A DNA stretch of 64,000 nucleotides from Sulfurospirillum arcachonense DSM 9755 (lineage in GTDB: Bacteria > Campylobacterota > Campylobacteria > Campylobacterales > Sulfurospirillaceae): positions 62,001-126,000 of the forward strand of contig NZ_JFBL01000005.1 of assembly GCF_000597725.1 (NCBI RefSeq), written 5' to 3'. A program made the position numbers and the translations under genes. Positions 14,330 through 23,504 of this stretch are shown here, one piece after another; the stretch's first letter is position 1; every line of letters starts with the position of its first letter. Below the pieces are notes generated by a model, which saw only the letters and a program-made list of their open reading frames with translations, made no database searches and was not told the DNA's origin.

Positions 14330-15757
14330 TTATTTACTATTTGAAATTTCATATCCAAAAAATATAGTTTTGTCTTGATTTGCCTTCAGAGTAAAATTCC
14401 ACTGGGTTTTACCTTTAGCATTTTGAGTATCAAATGCTGGTTCCACTAATGTTTTTACTTTTATATTGGCATCTTTTGAAACAGGAACTTTTGTTATAAA
14501 ATTGATATTTTCACTATATGGATTTTTATTAATAATTGTAAATTTCCAGTTTTGGGTAGAAACTTTTTTATCACCAAAAAATGTTTTTTCATCAAGAGTT
14601 TTGATTAACTCTTTTTTCACTTGTATATGCTCATTCTCTCCAAAATATATTTTTGTTTCTTTATCTTTGTATATCTTTTCCATATATCTTTTAGCAACTG
14701 GATTTGAATCTAAAAAGTATTGTGCGTAAGCGCTAGAATAGTCTTTTTTTGTTTTTATAATTGCTTCTAAGTATGCTTTATTTGTACCATATGCATCTAT
14801 TACACTTCTAAAAGTTGCATTTATGAGTTGGTTATCTACATGTAAAAGATTTTTTTCTCCACTAAAAAGTGATACATTAGATATTTTGTAAACAGATTTT
14901 GTAGCTAAGTCAGTATGTTGTATATTTCTAGTGTTTATTGAAGATTCTTTCACACTATCATTCATAGCCATGAGAGCTTTTTTATATACTTTTGGTCGTT
15001 CTTCTCCTAAGTAAGTTGGGTAAAAAGGTTGGGGAGCTACATTTTGGTTGTATCTGTAAGAGTAGATGTTTAAATCTATATTTTTAAAGTTTTCAGTACC
15101 TTGAAAAAGAAGTGTTGCTTTTTTTTCTATCGATATTGATTTATTGTTGATATTCGCACTTATATTATAAAAAGGAGTGTATTTAATGCTATTTTGTGGA
15201 TATATAATTTGAAGTTTTTTATTTTCTCTATCACATGTATAAGTAATTTTAAGTTCTTTGTACTCTTTATCTAATGCTTGAGTCTCTTTTAATTCTTTTT
15301 CAATTTGAGTTAGTTCTTTTTTTAATGTATCAATTTGGGTAGCATTTGCGACTAAATTTTTTGTAAGATACAATGTAATACTATCTATTTTAGAAACTTT
15401 ATCAATTTTTTGTAAAGAGAGGGATTTTAAAAGGGATTCTTTTGCTACAAGGGCTTCTATTTCATGAGTTATTTGCCGTTTTTTTTCATTGAGTTTTTCA
15501 ATATTTTCATTTGGATTTTTAATTGTATTGGAAAGGTTATGCTTCTGTATTGCACATGATGATGCTATTTTGTATTTTATGTTTTCAAGAGTAGAGTATG
15601 CAGGAACTTGTGTTGTTATTTCTCCACTGTTTTGTAAAGTAAAAGATTTATTTAAAAAAGATTGATTTGCATAAATATCAAGTTCTACATGTAAAGGTTT
15701 AGTATTGGCTGAAAGATTTATTGTTAGTAGAGTTAATCCCAAAAGTAATTTTTTCAT
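14330..15757 (-). CDS. Exported DUF4139-domain protein
   Basis: A signal peptide (MKKLLLGLTLLTINLSAN) leads to a 475-residue protein. An N-terminal region and a coiled-coil of Lys/Glu/Leu heptads (about 80-170) precede a beta-rich C-terminal half typical of DUF4139: DLNIYSYRYNQ, SVIDAYGTNKAYLEAIIK, and the end NFTLKANQDKTIFFGYEIS. The family has no firmly known function (some members are called mucoidy inhibitor MuiA). The protein should be periplasmic or envelope-associated. Its stop is 3 nt from that of the convergent HD-GYP gene. Confidence 0.83.
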   Translation of the reverse strand: MKKLLLGLTLLTINLSANTKPLHVELDIYANQSFLNKSFTLQNSGEITTQVPAYSTLENIKYKIASSCAIQKHNLSNTIKNPNENIEKLNEKKRQITHEIEALVAKESLLKSLSLQKIDKVSKIDSITLYLTKNLVANATQIDTLKKELTQIEKELKETQALDKEYKELKITYTCDRENKKLQIIYPQNSIKYTPFYNISANINNKSISIEKKATLLFQGTENFKNIDLNIYSYRYNQNVAPQPFYPTYLGEERPKVYKKALMAMNDSVKESSINTRNIQHTDLATKSVYKISNVSLFSGEKNLLHVDNQLINATFRSVIDAYGTNKAYLEAIIKTKKDYSSAYAQYFLDSNPVAKRYMEKIYKDKETKIYFGENEHIQVKKELIKTLDEKTFFGDKKVSTQNWKFTIINKNPYSENINFITKVPVSKDANIKVKTLVEPAFDTQNAKGKTQWNFTLKANQDKTIFFGYEISNSK

Positions 15758-15816
15758 TTTAGTCCTTAATTATTTTTGTAGATTTTATCATAGAATAGTT
15801 AATAAGCGTATATAGA

Positions 15817-15841
15817 CTGCTCTTTTAGTAATATAGAGCAG
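15817..15841. repeat. 7-bp inverted repeat between the DUF4139 and aspartoacylase genes
   Basis: CTGCTCT (15817-15823) and AGAGCAG (15835-15841) can form a hairpin with an 11-nt loop. A run of eight T follows only on the plus strand and after a gap of six bases. On the minus strand, where transcription is expected, no T tract follows. Its role as a terminator is therefore uncertain. Confidence 0.4.
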
Positions 15842-15857
15842 CCAGAATTTTTTTTAG

Positions 15858-16745
15858 TTATATTTGTATTGTTTTCTTTTTTGCAAGACACATAGCAACA
15901 CCTTTTTCATAATAAGCCGCTTCATTTATGAATAAGGCATAAAGTGTTTCATCGTTTTGAAAAAATATTTCTTCTCCATCAAGAGTAACAAATAGTGGAC
16001 TTCCTTTTGTGAGTTTGAAATAACCATTTTCTTGTAAGGTAGGATGAACCATAGCGTTGATATACCCATCTTCTCCTCTTGGAAAATCAATCATTTTTGA
16101 GTTCTCATAAACTTCAATATTTGTATATGTTTTTTTTAGTTTATCTGTATTGTATAATTCAAAAAAGTCTAAAACATGTTGGATCATTTTTTCAGTTTCA
16201 AAAAACATATCTGCTCGAAGAACACCTTGAGGGATTGAACCTACTTCTATAGTAAATCCACTAGGAGGAATAGAACTTACAAAGGCTATATCATCAGTAT
16301 CCCCTTCCCATTTAAAGATATTTACCTCAGGCATACACTCTTTAAGATAACCTGCTACTTGCCAAGTGAGTTTATCGTTAGTACTTATACAAAGAGATAA
16401 TCCCATTTTTGAAGTTGTTGAATGTAAATCTACAATGAAATCTATATTGGGATTTTGGCTTCCTTTGGGTCCTATTTTTTGATTTATCTCTTTTGCTAGT
16501 TTATCTTCATAAGAACCAAGTGAAGGATCATTTAATCCAGCTATTGTAAAAGTACGATTCAAATCTTTATCGACATATCGAGTGCACTGTTTCATTGCAC
16601 CTATATTTGTATGCATAAAAAATGTTTCAAAATGCTCTCTTTTTACTAAGCTAGGATTTTTTTTAAATTTATTTATAAGATAAACACCTGTGAGTTCATT
16701 CCCATGAGTACCGCCTGTTATAGCAACTTTGTGAATTTTTTTCAT
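15858..16745 (-). CDS. Aspartoacylase-like zinc deacylase (AspA/AstE family)
   Basis: The enzyme should remove an acyl group from an N-acyl amino acid. Aspartoacylases cut N-acetylaspartate to acetate and aspartate. Zinc ligands are visible as GGTHGNELTG (H14, E17) and DLHSTTSKMG (H108). The substrate-binding Asn-Arg pair is in DLNRTF (N63-R64), and the probable catalytic Glu is E167 (FTIEVGSIPQG). The 295-residue length fits the family. It lies next to the M20 peptidase/peptide-transporter cluster but on the opposite strand, so a shared role in N-acyl or peptide breakdown is possible but unproven. Confidence 0.88.
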   Translation of the reverse strand: MKKIHKVAITGGTHGNELTGVYLINKFKKNPSLVKREHFETFFMHTNIGAMKQCTRYVDKDLNRTFTIAGLNDPSLGSYEDKLAKEINQKIGPKGSQNPNIDFIVDLHSTTSKMGLSLCISTNDKLTWQVAGYLKECMPEVNIFKWEGDTDDIAFVSSIPPSGFTIEVGSIPQGVLRADMFFETEKMIQHVLDFFELYNTDKLKKTYTNIEVYENSKMIDFPRGEDGYINAMVHPTLQENGYFKLTKGSPLFVTLDGEEIFFQNDETLYALFINEAAYYEKGVAMCLAKKKTIQI

Positions 16746-16924
16746 AAATATCTCTTTTTAGATTTTCGTTGAGTATATTAAAATAAATTCATTTGTGTCA
16801 AATAATAGATAATTATTCTTGATATAAAATTTTTTTATCTATATTTCAATTTTTCTAGCATAAAGCTTATATTTATATTTTTTTGGTTAGGATTTGAAAT
16901 AATTATTAATTAAAGGATAAGAAG

Positions 16925-18073
16925 ATGCTTACACAGATTGATAAACTTTTAGAAGAAAATAAAAGCCAAATGTATTTAGATTTTGAGAAAATAGTAAATA
17001 TAAATAGTTTTAGTTCAAACCTAGATGGAATAGATAAAGCATTAAATGCTTTAGTGGATATTGCAAGTGAAAAAGATATTGAACTACAAAAAGTTTATTC
17101 AAGTAAAAATGTAAGACCTCATCTTATGCATGGGAAAGAGAAAGAAAAAGATTATTTTGCATTTATTGGACATTTTGATACAGTGCATCCTGCTTCTAGT
17201 GATTTTAACACCTATATAGATGAAGGTGATACTATAAAAGGTCCTGGAACAAATGACATGAAAGCTGGACTTATTGTTGCTTTATATTCATATTCTATTC
17301 TTAAACAACTCTATCCAAATCGTGATTTACCAATTAAAATTCTTTTTAATTCAGATGAAGAGATAGGATCAACAGATTCTCAAGAAATAGTAGAAAAAGA
17401 GTTTATTAATGCAAAAGCTGGTTTTATATTTGAACCTGGGCGTATTGGTGGAGAGATAACAGTTCAAAGAAAAGGTCTTGCTGCTTTGGATATTGAGGTT
17501 ATAGGTAAACCTGCACATGCTGGTGTTGCTCCTTGGGAAGGAGTTAATGCTATCTTAGCTTCATGTGAAATAATTCAAAAACTAGAAGCTTTAAATGACT
17601 ATGAAAATGGCATTATAGTAGGGTGTAATGAGATTCATTCTGGTATTGCTAGAAATGTAGTGCCTCCATATAGTAAAATTACTGTTGATGTAAGATTTGA
17701 AAAAATGTCACAAAAAGAACCTTTATATAAAAAGATAGAAGAGATTTTAAATACACCAACCACTGTAGGAGCTGAAGTAAAATATGATCTACACTTAAAT
17801 AGACCACCTTTTGAGAAAACTGAAGCCTCTGGAGAGTTAGCAAAACTTTATAGAAGTATTGCAAAAAAGCTTAATTATAGCTGTGAAGAAATGGCTACAG
17901 GAGGAGGATCTGATGGAAACTTTTTATCTGCAATGGGTGTACCAACTATTGATGGCTTAGGTGCTATTGGAGATTTTAGTCATACCAAAAAAGAGTACAT
18001 AGTAAAAGACTCATTAGTTTATAGAACAAAGATTTTTGTTTTGTTTATGATTGATTTATTAGAAAATAATTAG
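16925..18073 (+). CDS. M20-family metallopeptidase (CPG2/ArgE/DapE type)
   Basis: This 382-residue cytoplasmic hydrolase shows the two-zinc M20 signature: IGHFDTVHPA, GPGTNDMKAG, NSDEEIGS with the catalytic Glu pair, FEPGR, and a C-terminal GGGSDGNF. A dimerisation domain with the PAHAGVAPWEGVNA histidine lies in the middle. Relatives cleave N-acyl amino acids, succinyl-diaminopimelate or the terminal Glu of folates; this one is closest in look to carboxypeptidase G2-like members. It adjoins a convergent LysR gene (4-nt overlap) and a peptide ABC transporter, implying use on imported substrate. SD AAAGGATAAGAAG precedes the ATG. Confidence 0.9.
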   Translation: MLTQIDKLLEENKSQMYLDFEKIVNINSFSSNLDGIDKALNALVDIASEKDIELQKVYSSKNVRPHLMHGKEKEKDYFAFIGHFDTVHPASSDFNTYIDEGDTIKGPGTNDMKAGLIVALYSYSILKQLYPNRDLPIKILFNSDEEIGSTDSQEIVEKEFINAKAGFIFEPGRIGGEITVQRKGLAALDIEVIGKPAHAGVAPWEGVNAILASCEIIQKLEALNDYENGIIVGCNEIHSGIARNVVPPYSKITVDVRFEKMSQKEPLYKKIEEILNTPTTVGAEVKYDLHLNRPPFEKTEASGELAKLYRSIAKKLNYSCEEMATGGGSDGNFLSAMGVPTIDGLGAIGDFSHTKKEYIVKDSLVYRTKIFVLFMIDLLENN

Positions 18074-18903
18074 TCTATATCAATGTTCTTTAAATATTCA
18101 CTTATTTGAGGAACATTGTCTTTTCTACAAACTAAACAAGTTGGTATTTCAAGAACACTATTAGGAATTTTAGTAGTTTTTAATTTCTCAAGATACCCAA
18201 GTTTCTCAACAATTGATTTAGGGATAATAGATTCACCCATTCCAAGTTCTACACAAGCAAGAATAACTTCAAAGTCTGCAATTTCAATTGTATCATATTC
18301 GCTAACGCCTATATGTTCATAGTATTTTTTCATACCACTATGATATGCACAATTTTCTTCATACGCTAAAATAGTATGGTTCTCAACTGAACTATCTTTT
18401 TGTTGAAGAAATAAAAGTTCATTATCGAATTTATTTAGAACCATTATTTCACTATCATCAGGTTCATGATTTATAAAGCCAATATCTATCTTATATTCTA
18501 AAAGTAGCTTTACTATAGGTATTTTAGTTTTTCTTATAAGTTCTAATTCTAAGGTAGGAAAGTCAACTCTGATTTTTTGTAAGAATGGAATTAATCTTTT
18601 ACTTGCATTTGTATATGTCGATGCAACAATCAATGAATCTTGAGAATTGATATTTTTCATTTGCATATGAATTTCTTTAAATTTTTTATCTATTTCATTT
18701 GCTAATGGGAGTAATTTTTCACCTTCTTTCGTAAGAATAATTCCTTTTGGTACTCTATGAAATAGTTTATAACCTAATTCTTTTTCAAGTTGTTTAATTC
18801 TTAGTGTAACATTGGCTTGAGTTACATTAAGTTTTTTTGCTCCTAGTGTAAAACTTTTACTTTTTGTAACAGTAGTGAAAATTTTTAAAAGATTTGAATC
18901 CAT
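18070..18903 (-). CDS. LysR-family transcriptional regulator
   Basis: The 277 residues start with a LysR winged helix (SFTLGAKKLNVTQANVTLRI, then QLEKELGYKLFHR and GIILTKEGEKLL). An effector-binding domain follows with the typical LELELIRKTK-type strand. It is divergent from the binding-protein gene at 19158 and separated by 254 bp, the usual arrangement for a regulator of its neighbour. It is convergent with the M20 peptidase gene. It probably activates the uptake genes when their substrate or a product is present. The effector is not evident. Confidence 0.92.
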   Translation of the reverse strand: MDSNLLKIFTTVTKSKSFTLGAKKLNVTQANVTLRIKQLEKELGYKLFHRVPKGIILTKEGEKLLPLANEIDKKFKEIHMQMKNINSQDSLIVASTYTNASKRLIPFLQKIRVDFPTLELELIRKTKIPIVKLLLEYKIDIGFINHEPDDSEIMVLNKFDNELLFLQQKDSSVENHTILAYEENCAYHSGMKKYYEHIGVSEYDTIEIADFEVILACVELGMGESIIPKSIVEKLGYLEKLKTTKIPNSVLEIPTCLVCRKDNVPQISEYLKNIDID

Positions 18904-19099
18904 ATGCGCTCCTGATAATTATATTGTGAAGTGGATACTTTATAGGCAAAAGACAACGTATACACCAAGATTAATCCTGTATAATGATTGAATTATAGCA
19001 CTAAATTGCTTAAAAATTAAGTCTTTTGATATATGTTTTATTAAATATATATGCTATATAGGATAAATATTTTTAATGGATTCAATAATTAGAAATAAT

Positions 19100-19129
19100 T
19101 TGACATATACCTATATTATGGAATATACT
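19100..19129 (+). promoter_or_regulatory. Promoter of the peptide-uptake operon
   Basis: TTGACA (19100-19105), an 18-nt spacer and TATACT (19124-19129) form a good sigma70 promoter, 29 nt before the ATG. It has an unusually clear -35 for this window. The 254-bp gap to the divergent LysR gene also holds AT-rich partial dyads (for example TATATGCTATATA), where LysR could bind. Confidence 0.6.
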
Positions 19130-19157
19130 TAAATCAACTTTAAATAAAGGAGTTTAT

Positions 19158-20693
19158 ATGAAAAAGATGATTATGGGTTTAGCTACAGTAGCTTTACTTT
19201 TCTCAGCAGGAAATGCTGCAACGCTAAAAGTAGGTTTAGCATCAGGTGCAGGTAGTATGGATCCATACGCACATAATGAAACTGCTACAAATTCTATTCT
19301 TTCAAATATATTTGATGCATTGATTTCTTTTGATAAAGATCTTAAAACTCATCCAGCCCTAGCTGTTTCTTGGACAAATCCAGAACCAACTGTTTGGCTA
19401 ATGAAACTTAGAAAAGGTGTTAAGTTTCATAATGGAAGCGATTTTAATGCTGATGATGTTGTTTTCTCTTATGATAGAGTAAAAAATTGGGACAAGTCAG
19501 GTTTCAAAGGTAAAGTTAGCATGATTAAAGAAGTCTCTAAAGTAGATGATTTTACTGTTAAGATTGTTACAAATGTACCGTATCCTATTTTATTAAGAAA
19601 ACTTACTTATATTCATATTTTAGATAAAGAGACATTAGAAGGTAAATCAGAACAATGGATTGGATTACATGCTATAGGGACTGGACCTTACAAACTTGTT
19701 TCTTGGAGTAAGGGTGATCATATAAAATTAGATGCAAATCCTACTTATTGGCAAGGTAAAGGAAAGTATGATAAAGTTCTTTTAAGACCATTAACAAATA
19801 ATGCGACAAGAGTTGCAGCAATACTAAGTAATGAAGTTGATATTATCAATAGAGTTCCTGTTGTTGATGTTAATAGAGTTAAAGCTAATGATAAGTTAGA
19901 TTTCTTTGTTCAACCTGGGCTTAGACTAATTTACTTACAAATGGACCAAGATCGTGATAAATCACCATATATAAAAAGTCATGATGGTAAAAATCCATTA
20001 AAAGACATTAGAGTTAGAAGAGCATTGTATTATGGTATTAACGAAGACGCTATCATTAAATATGTTATGAAAACTTTTGCAAAACCTGCATCTCAATTGA
20101 GTCCAGAAGCAGTGTTTGGTTATGACCCTAGTATTAAAACAAGAGTAAAATACGATCCTAAAAAAGCAAAAGCTTTACTTGCAGAAGCTGGTTATCCTGA
20201 TGGTTTTGAAATAGTTTTAGATGCGCCAAATAATAGATATATTAATGATTCACAAATTGCTCAAGCAATTGCCTCGTCATTAGCTAAAATTGGAATTACT
20301 GTTAAAGTCAATGCAACACCTAAATCTACTTTTTTTGCAGAAACTGGTAAATTAAATACAAGCTTTTTCCTTATAGGATGGGCAAGCAGTGATGGTGATG
20401 CAAGTTCTATTTTTGATGGAGTTGTCCATACTTTTGATAAAGATAAAGGTTATGGAAGATATAATAGAGGAAGATTTTCGAGTCCAAAAGCTGATAAATT
20501 GATAGAAAAATCAGCTGGTATTATGGATCCAAATGAAAGATTGAAAGTTTTACAAGAAGCGCAAAGGGTTGCTTTAGTTGAAGAGCAATGTTTTATACCA
20601 CTTCATTATCAAGTAGATATATATGCAGCGAGTAAAAAAGTTCATTTTGAGCCTAGAACAGATAGCCGTATTTGGGCATTTGATATAAAATAA
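19158..20693 (+). CDS. Family 5 peptide-binding protein of an ABC transporter (copy 1)
   Basis: A Sec signal (MKKMIMGLATVALLFSAGNA) precedes a 491-residue mature periplasmic binding protein of the DppA/OppA/NikA cluster. Landmarks are WLMKLRKGVKFHNGSDFNAD, GTGPYKLVSW, DIRVRRALYYGINED and PLHYQVDIYA. There is no lipobox, as expected for a soluble Gram-negative protein. Family members bind dipeptides, glutathione, haem or nickel. It heads the operon. A hairpin after its stop (20702-20728) may let it accumulate in excess over the permeases. A paralogue lies at 25221. Confidence 0.93.
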   Translation: MKKMIMGLATVALLFSAGNAATLKVGLASGAGSMDPYAHNETATNSILSNIFDALISFDKDLKTHPALAVSWTNPEPTVWLMKLRKGVKFHNGSDFNADDVVFSYDRVKNWDKSGFKGKVSMIKEVSKVDDFTVKIVTNVPYPILLRKLTYIHILDKETLEGKSEQWIGLHAIGTGPYKLVSWSKGDHIKLDANPTYWQGKGKYDKVLLRPLTNNATRVAAILSNEVDIINRVPVVDVNRVKANDKLDFFVQPGLRLIYLQMDQDRDKSPYIKSHDGKNPLKDIRVRRALYYGINEDAIIKYVMKTFAKPASQLSPEAVFGYDPSIKTRVKYDPKKAKALLAEAGYPDGFEIVLDAPNNRYINDSQIAQAIASSLAKIGITVKVNATPKSTFFAETGKLNTSFFLIGWASSDGDASSIFDGVVHTFDKDKGYGRYNRGRFSSPKADKLIEKSAGIMDPNERLKVLQEAQRVALVEEQCFIPLHYQVDIYAASKKVHFEPRTDSRIWAFDIK

Positions 20694-20701
20694 ATAAATA
20701 A

Positions 20702-20728
20702 TATCTCACCTTTTTAAAAGGTGAGATA
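20702..20728 (+). terminator. Intercistronic hairpin after binding-protein copy 1
   Basis: TATCTCACCTT (20702-20712) and AAGGTGAGATA (20718-20728) form an 11-bp stem with a 5-nt loop, followed by CTTTATT. The weak T tract suggests partial termination or mRNA 3'-end protection, giving more binding protein than permease. Confidence 0.65.
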
Positions 20729-20743
20729 CTTTATTGGAGATTA

Positions 20744-21694
20744 ATGACAAAATATATATTAAACAGACTTTTTCACTCGACCTTAGTTATGTTCACTATA
20801 AGCTTTATCGTCTTTTTTATTATGTTTAAAGCAGGTGATCCAGTTGAGCTTATGCTCCCCCCTGATGCCACACAACAAGATGTTGTAGAAATGAGAGCAG
20901 CACTTGGACTTGATAAATCATTTATAGTTCAATATCAAAAGTTTTTAAGTAATGTTGCGGAAGGAAACTTAGGAAACTCTTTTATATATGGGCAACCAGC
21001 TCTTGATATAGTGTTTGAAAGATTGCCAGCTACAATGGAACTTGCTGTTATTGCTATGATAGTTTCTATTTTGCTTGGTATTCCACTTGGTATTATATCT
21101 TCCATAAAACCAAATTCAATACTAAGTAGGATTATTATGTTCTTCTCTTTAGCGGGTATTTCAGTGCCTGTATTTTGGACAGGAATGATACTCGTGCTTA
21201 TATTTTCTGTTATTTTAGGAGTTTTACCTAGTTCAGGACGAGGAGAGGTGTATCTTTTTACAAGTGCCTTTACATGGGATGGAATAAAACATTTAATTAT
21301 GCCGGTTATTACACTTTCAGTTTTTCAATTAGCATTAATATTGAGACTTACAAGAACAGGTATGATGGAAGTTTTAATGCAAGATTATATTAAATTGGCT
21401 TCTGCAAAAGGTGTTCCAAGGAAAGTAATCGTTTATTATCACGCACTTAAAAATACTCTTATACCTTTAATTACAGTTATTGGTATACAGTTTGGGCAAC
21501 TTGTTGCTTTTACTATCGTTACTGAGACTATTTTTGCTTGGCCAGGGACAGGAAAACTTATTATAGATTCTATTCAAAATCTTGATCGTCCAATTGTTGT
21601 TGCTTATTTATTGGTAATTTCTTTTATATTTGTTGCAATAAATTTTATAGTTGATGTGCTTTACACATTTATTGATCCAAGAGTGAGGGTATGA
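20744..21694 (+). CDS. Peptide ABC transporter permease, DppB type
   Basis: The 316-residue inner-membrane permease has about six helices and the DppB/OppB form: an N-terminal helix (STLVMFTISFIVFFIMF), a large periplasmic loop, then the BPD_transp_1 domain with the EAA-like loop MQDYIKLASAKGVPRKVIVY that docks the ATPase. It ends with FVAINFIVDVLYTFIDPRVR, the conserved C-terminus. It is first after the intercistronic hairpin and overlaps the DppC-type gene by 4 nt. Confidence 0.93.
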   Translation: MTKYILNRLFHSTLVMFTISFIVFFIMFKAGDPVELMLPPDATQQDVVEMRAALGLDKSFIVQYQKFLSNVAEGNLGNSFIYGQPALDIVFERLPATMELAVIAMIVSILLGIPLGIISSIKPNSILSRIIMFFSLAGISVPVFWTGMILVLIFSVILGVLPSSGRGEVYLFTSAFTWDGIKHLIMPVITLSVFQLALILRLTRTGMMEVLMQDYIKLASAKGVPRKVIVYYHALKNTLIPLITVIGIQFGQLVAFTIVTETIFAWPGTGKLIIDSIQNLDRPIVVAYLLVISFIFVAINFIVDVLYTFIDPRVRV

Positions 21695-22548
21695 TGAAAT
21701 TATTTAAAAATGAATTATTAATTGAATATTTTGAAGATAAGCTAGCAGTTGTTGGGCTTTTTGTTTTCACTTTATTATGTATATTCGCACTTGCACCTGC
21801 AATTTTTTCTCCACAAAATCCTTATGATTTAGCACAGCTATTTTTGGAAAATAGTTTTCAAGGACCAAATCAAAATTTTCTTTTAGGTACTGATGAACAA
21901 GGAAGAGATATTTTATCTGCAATCATGTATGGATTAAGAGTGTCTTTATATGTAGGTCTTGCGAGTACTATTCTTTCTGTTATTATAGGCTTCTCTTTGG
22001 GATTGATTTCTGGTTATTATGGTGGATGGGTTGATACTATTATCATGAGAATAGCAGATATTCAACTCTCTTTTCCAGCTATATTAATAGCTTTAATTAT
22101 TATGGCACTTTGGGGTGCTGGAATTGGGAAGATTATCATAGCAATTACCATTGTAAATTGGGTCTATTATGCAAGAACAGCAAGAGGTGTTGTACTTTCT
22201 GAGAAAGAAAAAGATTACGCACAATCTGCAAAAGCTTTAGGTATGCGTAATTTTGCCATTATATTTCGTGAAATTATGCCAAATGTTACAGCTCCTATTA
22301 TAGTTATAGCAACTGTTAGAATTGCAAATGCAATTATACTTGAAGCAACATTAAGCTTTCTAGGACTTGGAGTACCAATTACTGAGCCATCTTTAGGGTC
22401 TTTAATTGCTAATGGTTATCAAGTTTTATTTAGTGGTTATTGGTGGACCTCAGTATTCCCAGGAATTATTCTGATGGTATTAATTATATCTATCAATCTT
22501 ATAGGTGATAGAACAAGAGACATAATGAATCCGAGGTTAAAAAGATAA
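21691..22548 (+). CDS. Peptide ABC transporter permease, DppC type
   Basis: This is the second membrane subunit, 285 residues. An N-terminal helix is followed by the LGTDEQGRDILSAIMYGLR segment typical of DppC/OppC and GsiD. The EAA loop is KEKDYAQSAKALGMRNFAII, and the end ISINLIGDRTRDIMNPRLK is conserved. It pairs with the upstream permease to form the channel. Overlaps of 4 nt upstream and 1 nt downstream show tight coupling. Confidence 0.93.
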   Translation: MMKLFKNELLIEYFEDKLAVVGLFVFTLLCIFALAPAIFSPQNPYDLAQLFLENSFQGPNQNFLLGTDEQGRDILSAIMYGLRVSLYVGLASTILSVIIGFSLGLISGYYGGWVDTIIMRIADIQLSFPAILIALIIMALWGAGIGKIIIAITIVNWVYYARTARGVVLSEKEKDYAQSAKALGMRNFAIIFREIMPNVTAPIIVIATVRIANAIILEATLSFLGLGVPITEPSLGSLIANGYQVLFSGYWWTSVFPGIILMVLIISINLIGDRTRDIMNPRLKR

Positions 22549-23504
22549 TGGCACTATTAGAAGTAAATAATTTAAAAACTCATTTTTTTACAAGAAATGG
22601 TGTTGTAAAATCAGTAGATGGAATTAGTTTTTCTATAGAAAAAGGTGAGATATTAGGAATTGTAGGAGAATCAGGAGCAGGAAAATCTATAACAGGATTT
22701 TCTATGTTAGGGCTTATAGATAGTCCTGGTAAAATTGTTGAAGGTGAGATTTTATTTGATGGAGTAGATTTAGCTCAAAAAAGCGAAGAATATCTTCAAA
22801 AAATAAGAGGGAATGAAATTGCAATGATATTTCAAGATCCTCAAACATCTTTAAATCCTGTTATAAGTATTGGTGAACAACTGATGGAAGCAATACTTTA
22901 TCATAACAAAAAGGCGTCAAAAAAAGAGGCATATAAAGCTAGTGTTGATATCTTAAAACTTGTTGGTCTTCCAGCAGCTGAAAAAAGGATGAGTAGTTAT
23001 CCTCATCAGCTTTCTGGTGGAATGAAACAAAGAATTGTTATTGCAATGGCACTTTTAAATAATCCAAAACTTTTAATAGCGGATGAACCTACAACAGCAC
23101 TTGATGTAACAATACAAGCTCAAATTTTATATCTTATGAAAAAATTAAGTAAAGATTTTGAGTCTTCTTTGATTTTAATTACACATGATATTGCTGTAGT
23201 CTCTCAACTTTGTGATAAGATTGCAGTTATGTATGCAGGACGTATTGTTGAATATGGGAAAAAAGAAGATATTATATTTAATCCAAAACACCCTTATACA
23301 AAAGGTTTGATTGAATGTTTACCTAAACTTGATGATAACAAAGAAAGGTTATATCAGATACCTGGTATTATGCCATCTTTATTAGGGTTACCAAAGGGTT
23401 GTTATTTTAAAGATAGATGTGAATATGCAGATGGAGAGTGTGATGTATACCCTCCTGAACAAGAGATAGATGGAAGGAGAATATTTTGTCACAAAGCGAA
23501 GTAA
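22548..23504 (+). CDS. Peptide ABC transporter ATPase, DppD type
   Basis: The 318-residue ATPase has Walker A (GESGAGKS), Q loop (FQDPQTSLNP), signature (LSGGMKQR), Walker B (LLIADEPTTALD) and switch His (LITHDIAVV). The C-terminal oligopeptide-transporter extension carries the cysteine-rich GCYFKDRCEYADGECD, which in DppD relatives can bind an Fe-S cluster. It sits on the cytoplasmic face and powers import with the DppF-type subunit. It overlaps the next gene by 19 nt. Confidence 0.94.
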   Translation: MALLEVNNLKTHFFTRNGVVKSVDGISFSIEKGEILGIVGESGAGKSITGFSMLGLIDSPGKIVEGEILFDGVDLAQKSEEYLQKIRGNEIAMIFQDPQTSLNPVISIGEQLMEAILYHNKKASKKEAYKASVDILKLVGLPAAEKRMSSYPHQLSGGMKQRIVIAMALLNNPKLLIADEPTTALDVTIQAQILYLMKKLSKDFESSLILITHDIAVVSQLCDKIAVMYAGRIVEYGKKEDIIFNPKHPYTKGLIECLPKLDDNKERLYQIPGIMPSLLGLPKGCYFKDRCEYADGECDVYPPEQEIDGRRIFCHKAK